From positions 1-32,728 of the forward strand of contig CAJFIN010000012.1 of NCBI GenBank assembly GCA_904381335.1: 32,728 bases of DNA. Reading direction: 5' to 3'. The number at the start of each line of letters is the position of its first letter. The first letter of the stretch is position 1. Origin of the DNA: Candidatus Neoanaerotignum galli (GTDB taxonomy: Bacteria; Bacillota; Clostridia; Lachnospirales; Anaerotignaceae). Shown here one piece after another: positions 32,487 to 32,728 of the stretch. The translations under genes were made by a program, and so were the position numbers. The notes under the pieces were generated by a model. That model was given only the letters and a program-made list of their open reading frames with translations. It did not search any database and had not been told where the DNA came from.

Positions 32487-32526
32487 ATTATACTGGAGCC
32501 CCTAGTTGTTAGGCCAGGGCCTCCAG
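32487..32526 (-). promoter_or_regulatory. TATAAT -10 box abutting a 13-bp imperfect inverted repeat upstream of oppA
   Basis: Minus strand TATAAT (32487-32492) is directly preceded by CTGGAGGCCCTGG and CTAGGGGCTCCAG arms (32493-32526, one mismatch, eight-base loop). No good -35 is visible at 16-18 bases, so the repeat may hold an activator or repressor site, or be a terminator/stabiliser for the upstream oppA paralog (it lacks a T tract). Confidence 0.5.
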
Positions 32527-32602
32527 TTGTCATAGATTGGTGTATCTAATTTGTTACGTCTGCGCACATTTCTGTGCAGCAAATTCATTTCTTTATACTA
32601 TC

Positions 32603-32728
32603 TTATTCGGGCTGATAGGTGTAGTCGGATACATAGTAGAAGGAACCAGCGTTACCTGCTACGCCGCCTACTTCAGCAGAAGCTACGATAGTATTGGTAG
32701 AAGTCAGAATTGCGATATACCAGGCATT
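32603..32728 (-). CDS. Second oppA-type substrate-binding protein, C-terminal end (cut by window edge)
   Basis: The last 41 residues, NAWYIAILTSTNTIVASAEVGG...SFYYVSDYTYQPE, then stop. They align almost residue for residue with the C-terminus of the 30701 gene (HAWYIPILQSTNTVVASAELGG...YYVSDYTYQPES), so two SBP_bac_5 paralogs lie in tandem. The gene body is outside the window. It is on the same strand, about 180 bases upstream of the first oppA. Confidence 0.88.
   Translation of the reverse strand, partial: NAWYIAILTSTNTIVASAEVGGVAGNAGSFYYVSDYTYQPE

Noticed and set aside
1-32728. CRISPR array, tRNA, rRNA, IS element, or phage genes
   Set aside because: No regularly spaced repeats, no tRNA-like cloverleaf, no transposase, integrase or structural phage protein was recognised.

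Overview
The window looks like chromosome of an anaerobic, endospore-forming member of the Bacillota, class Clostridia. The reasons are sigH, a spoVA pair behind a good sigma-G-type promoter, two T-box riboswitches, Gram-positive lipoprotein signals, SD-rich starts (AGGAGG) and the Bacillus/Clostridium gene order cysE-cysS-mrnC-rlmB-yacP-sigH and yhbY-nadD-yqeK-rsfS. Almost everything reads on the minus strand. The only plus-strand genes found are a yugI-like S1 protein (2201-2602) and a flavin reductase (12363-12929). I see no rRNA, tRNA, CRISPR array, insertion sequence, phage gene or integrase.

Layout. 1-552: start of a YkvI-like transporter under a T-box leader whose specifier reads UGG (Trp), with a near-consensus promoter. 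727-2602: rlmD and, divergently, the S1-domain gene. 2645-9844: a housekeeping block transcribed right to left: ispF, a Cys T-box, cysE, cysS, mrnC, rlmB, yacP, sigH, yhbY, nadD, yqeK, rsfS, with many short overlaps. 10135-12929: an HD-domain hydrolase, spoVAEb and spoVAD (no spoVAC beside them), and the flavin reductase. 13068-14474: PspC-domain protein, radC, DUF402 protein. 14672-14780: unexplained stable RNA/DNA structures. 14779-17345: a polar amino acid ABC importer (binding protein, permease, ATPase) with an internal terminator after the binding protein. 17484-18725: a CLC-type anion transporter. 19003-20172: a MalY/PatB-type C-S lyase with a strong promoter overlapped by a 14-bp perfect palindrome.

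20489-32728: the most interesting part, a co-directional cluster of at least 12 genes. In transcription order (right to left) it has an oppA paralog cut by the window end, a second oppA (frameshifted between its lipoprotein signal and mature part), oppB, oppC, oppD, oppF, a [2Fe-2S] Fer2_4 protein, a large FAD/NAD oxidoreductase with a 2x[4Fe-4S] module, a BFD-type [2Fe-2S] protein, a DAO-type FAD amine dehydrogenase, then two tandem paralogous M20 amidohydrolases. The four redox proteins have the architecture of the multi-subunit dye-linked proline dehydrogenase / D-hydroxyproline dehydrogenase / HcnABC / opine oxidase group. My reading is an import-and-degradation system: an Opp/Dpp-type transporter brings in a peptide, N-acyl or N-alkyl amino acid, M20 enzymes cleave an amide, and the membrane-independent dehydrogenase oxidises the released amine. 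The substrate cannot be read from sequence.
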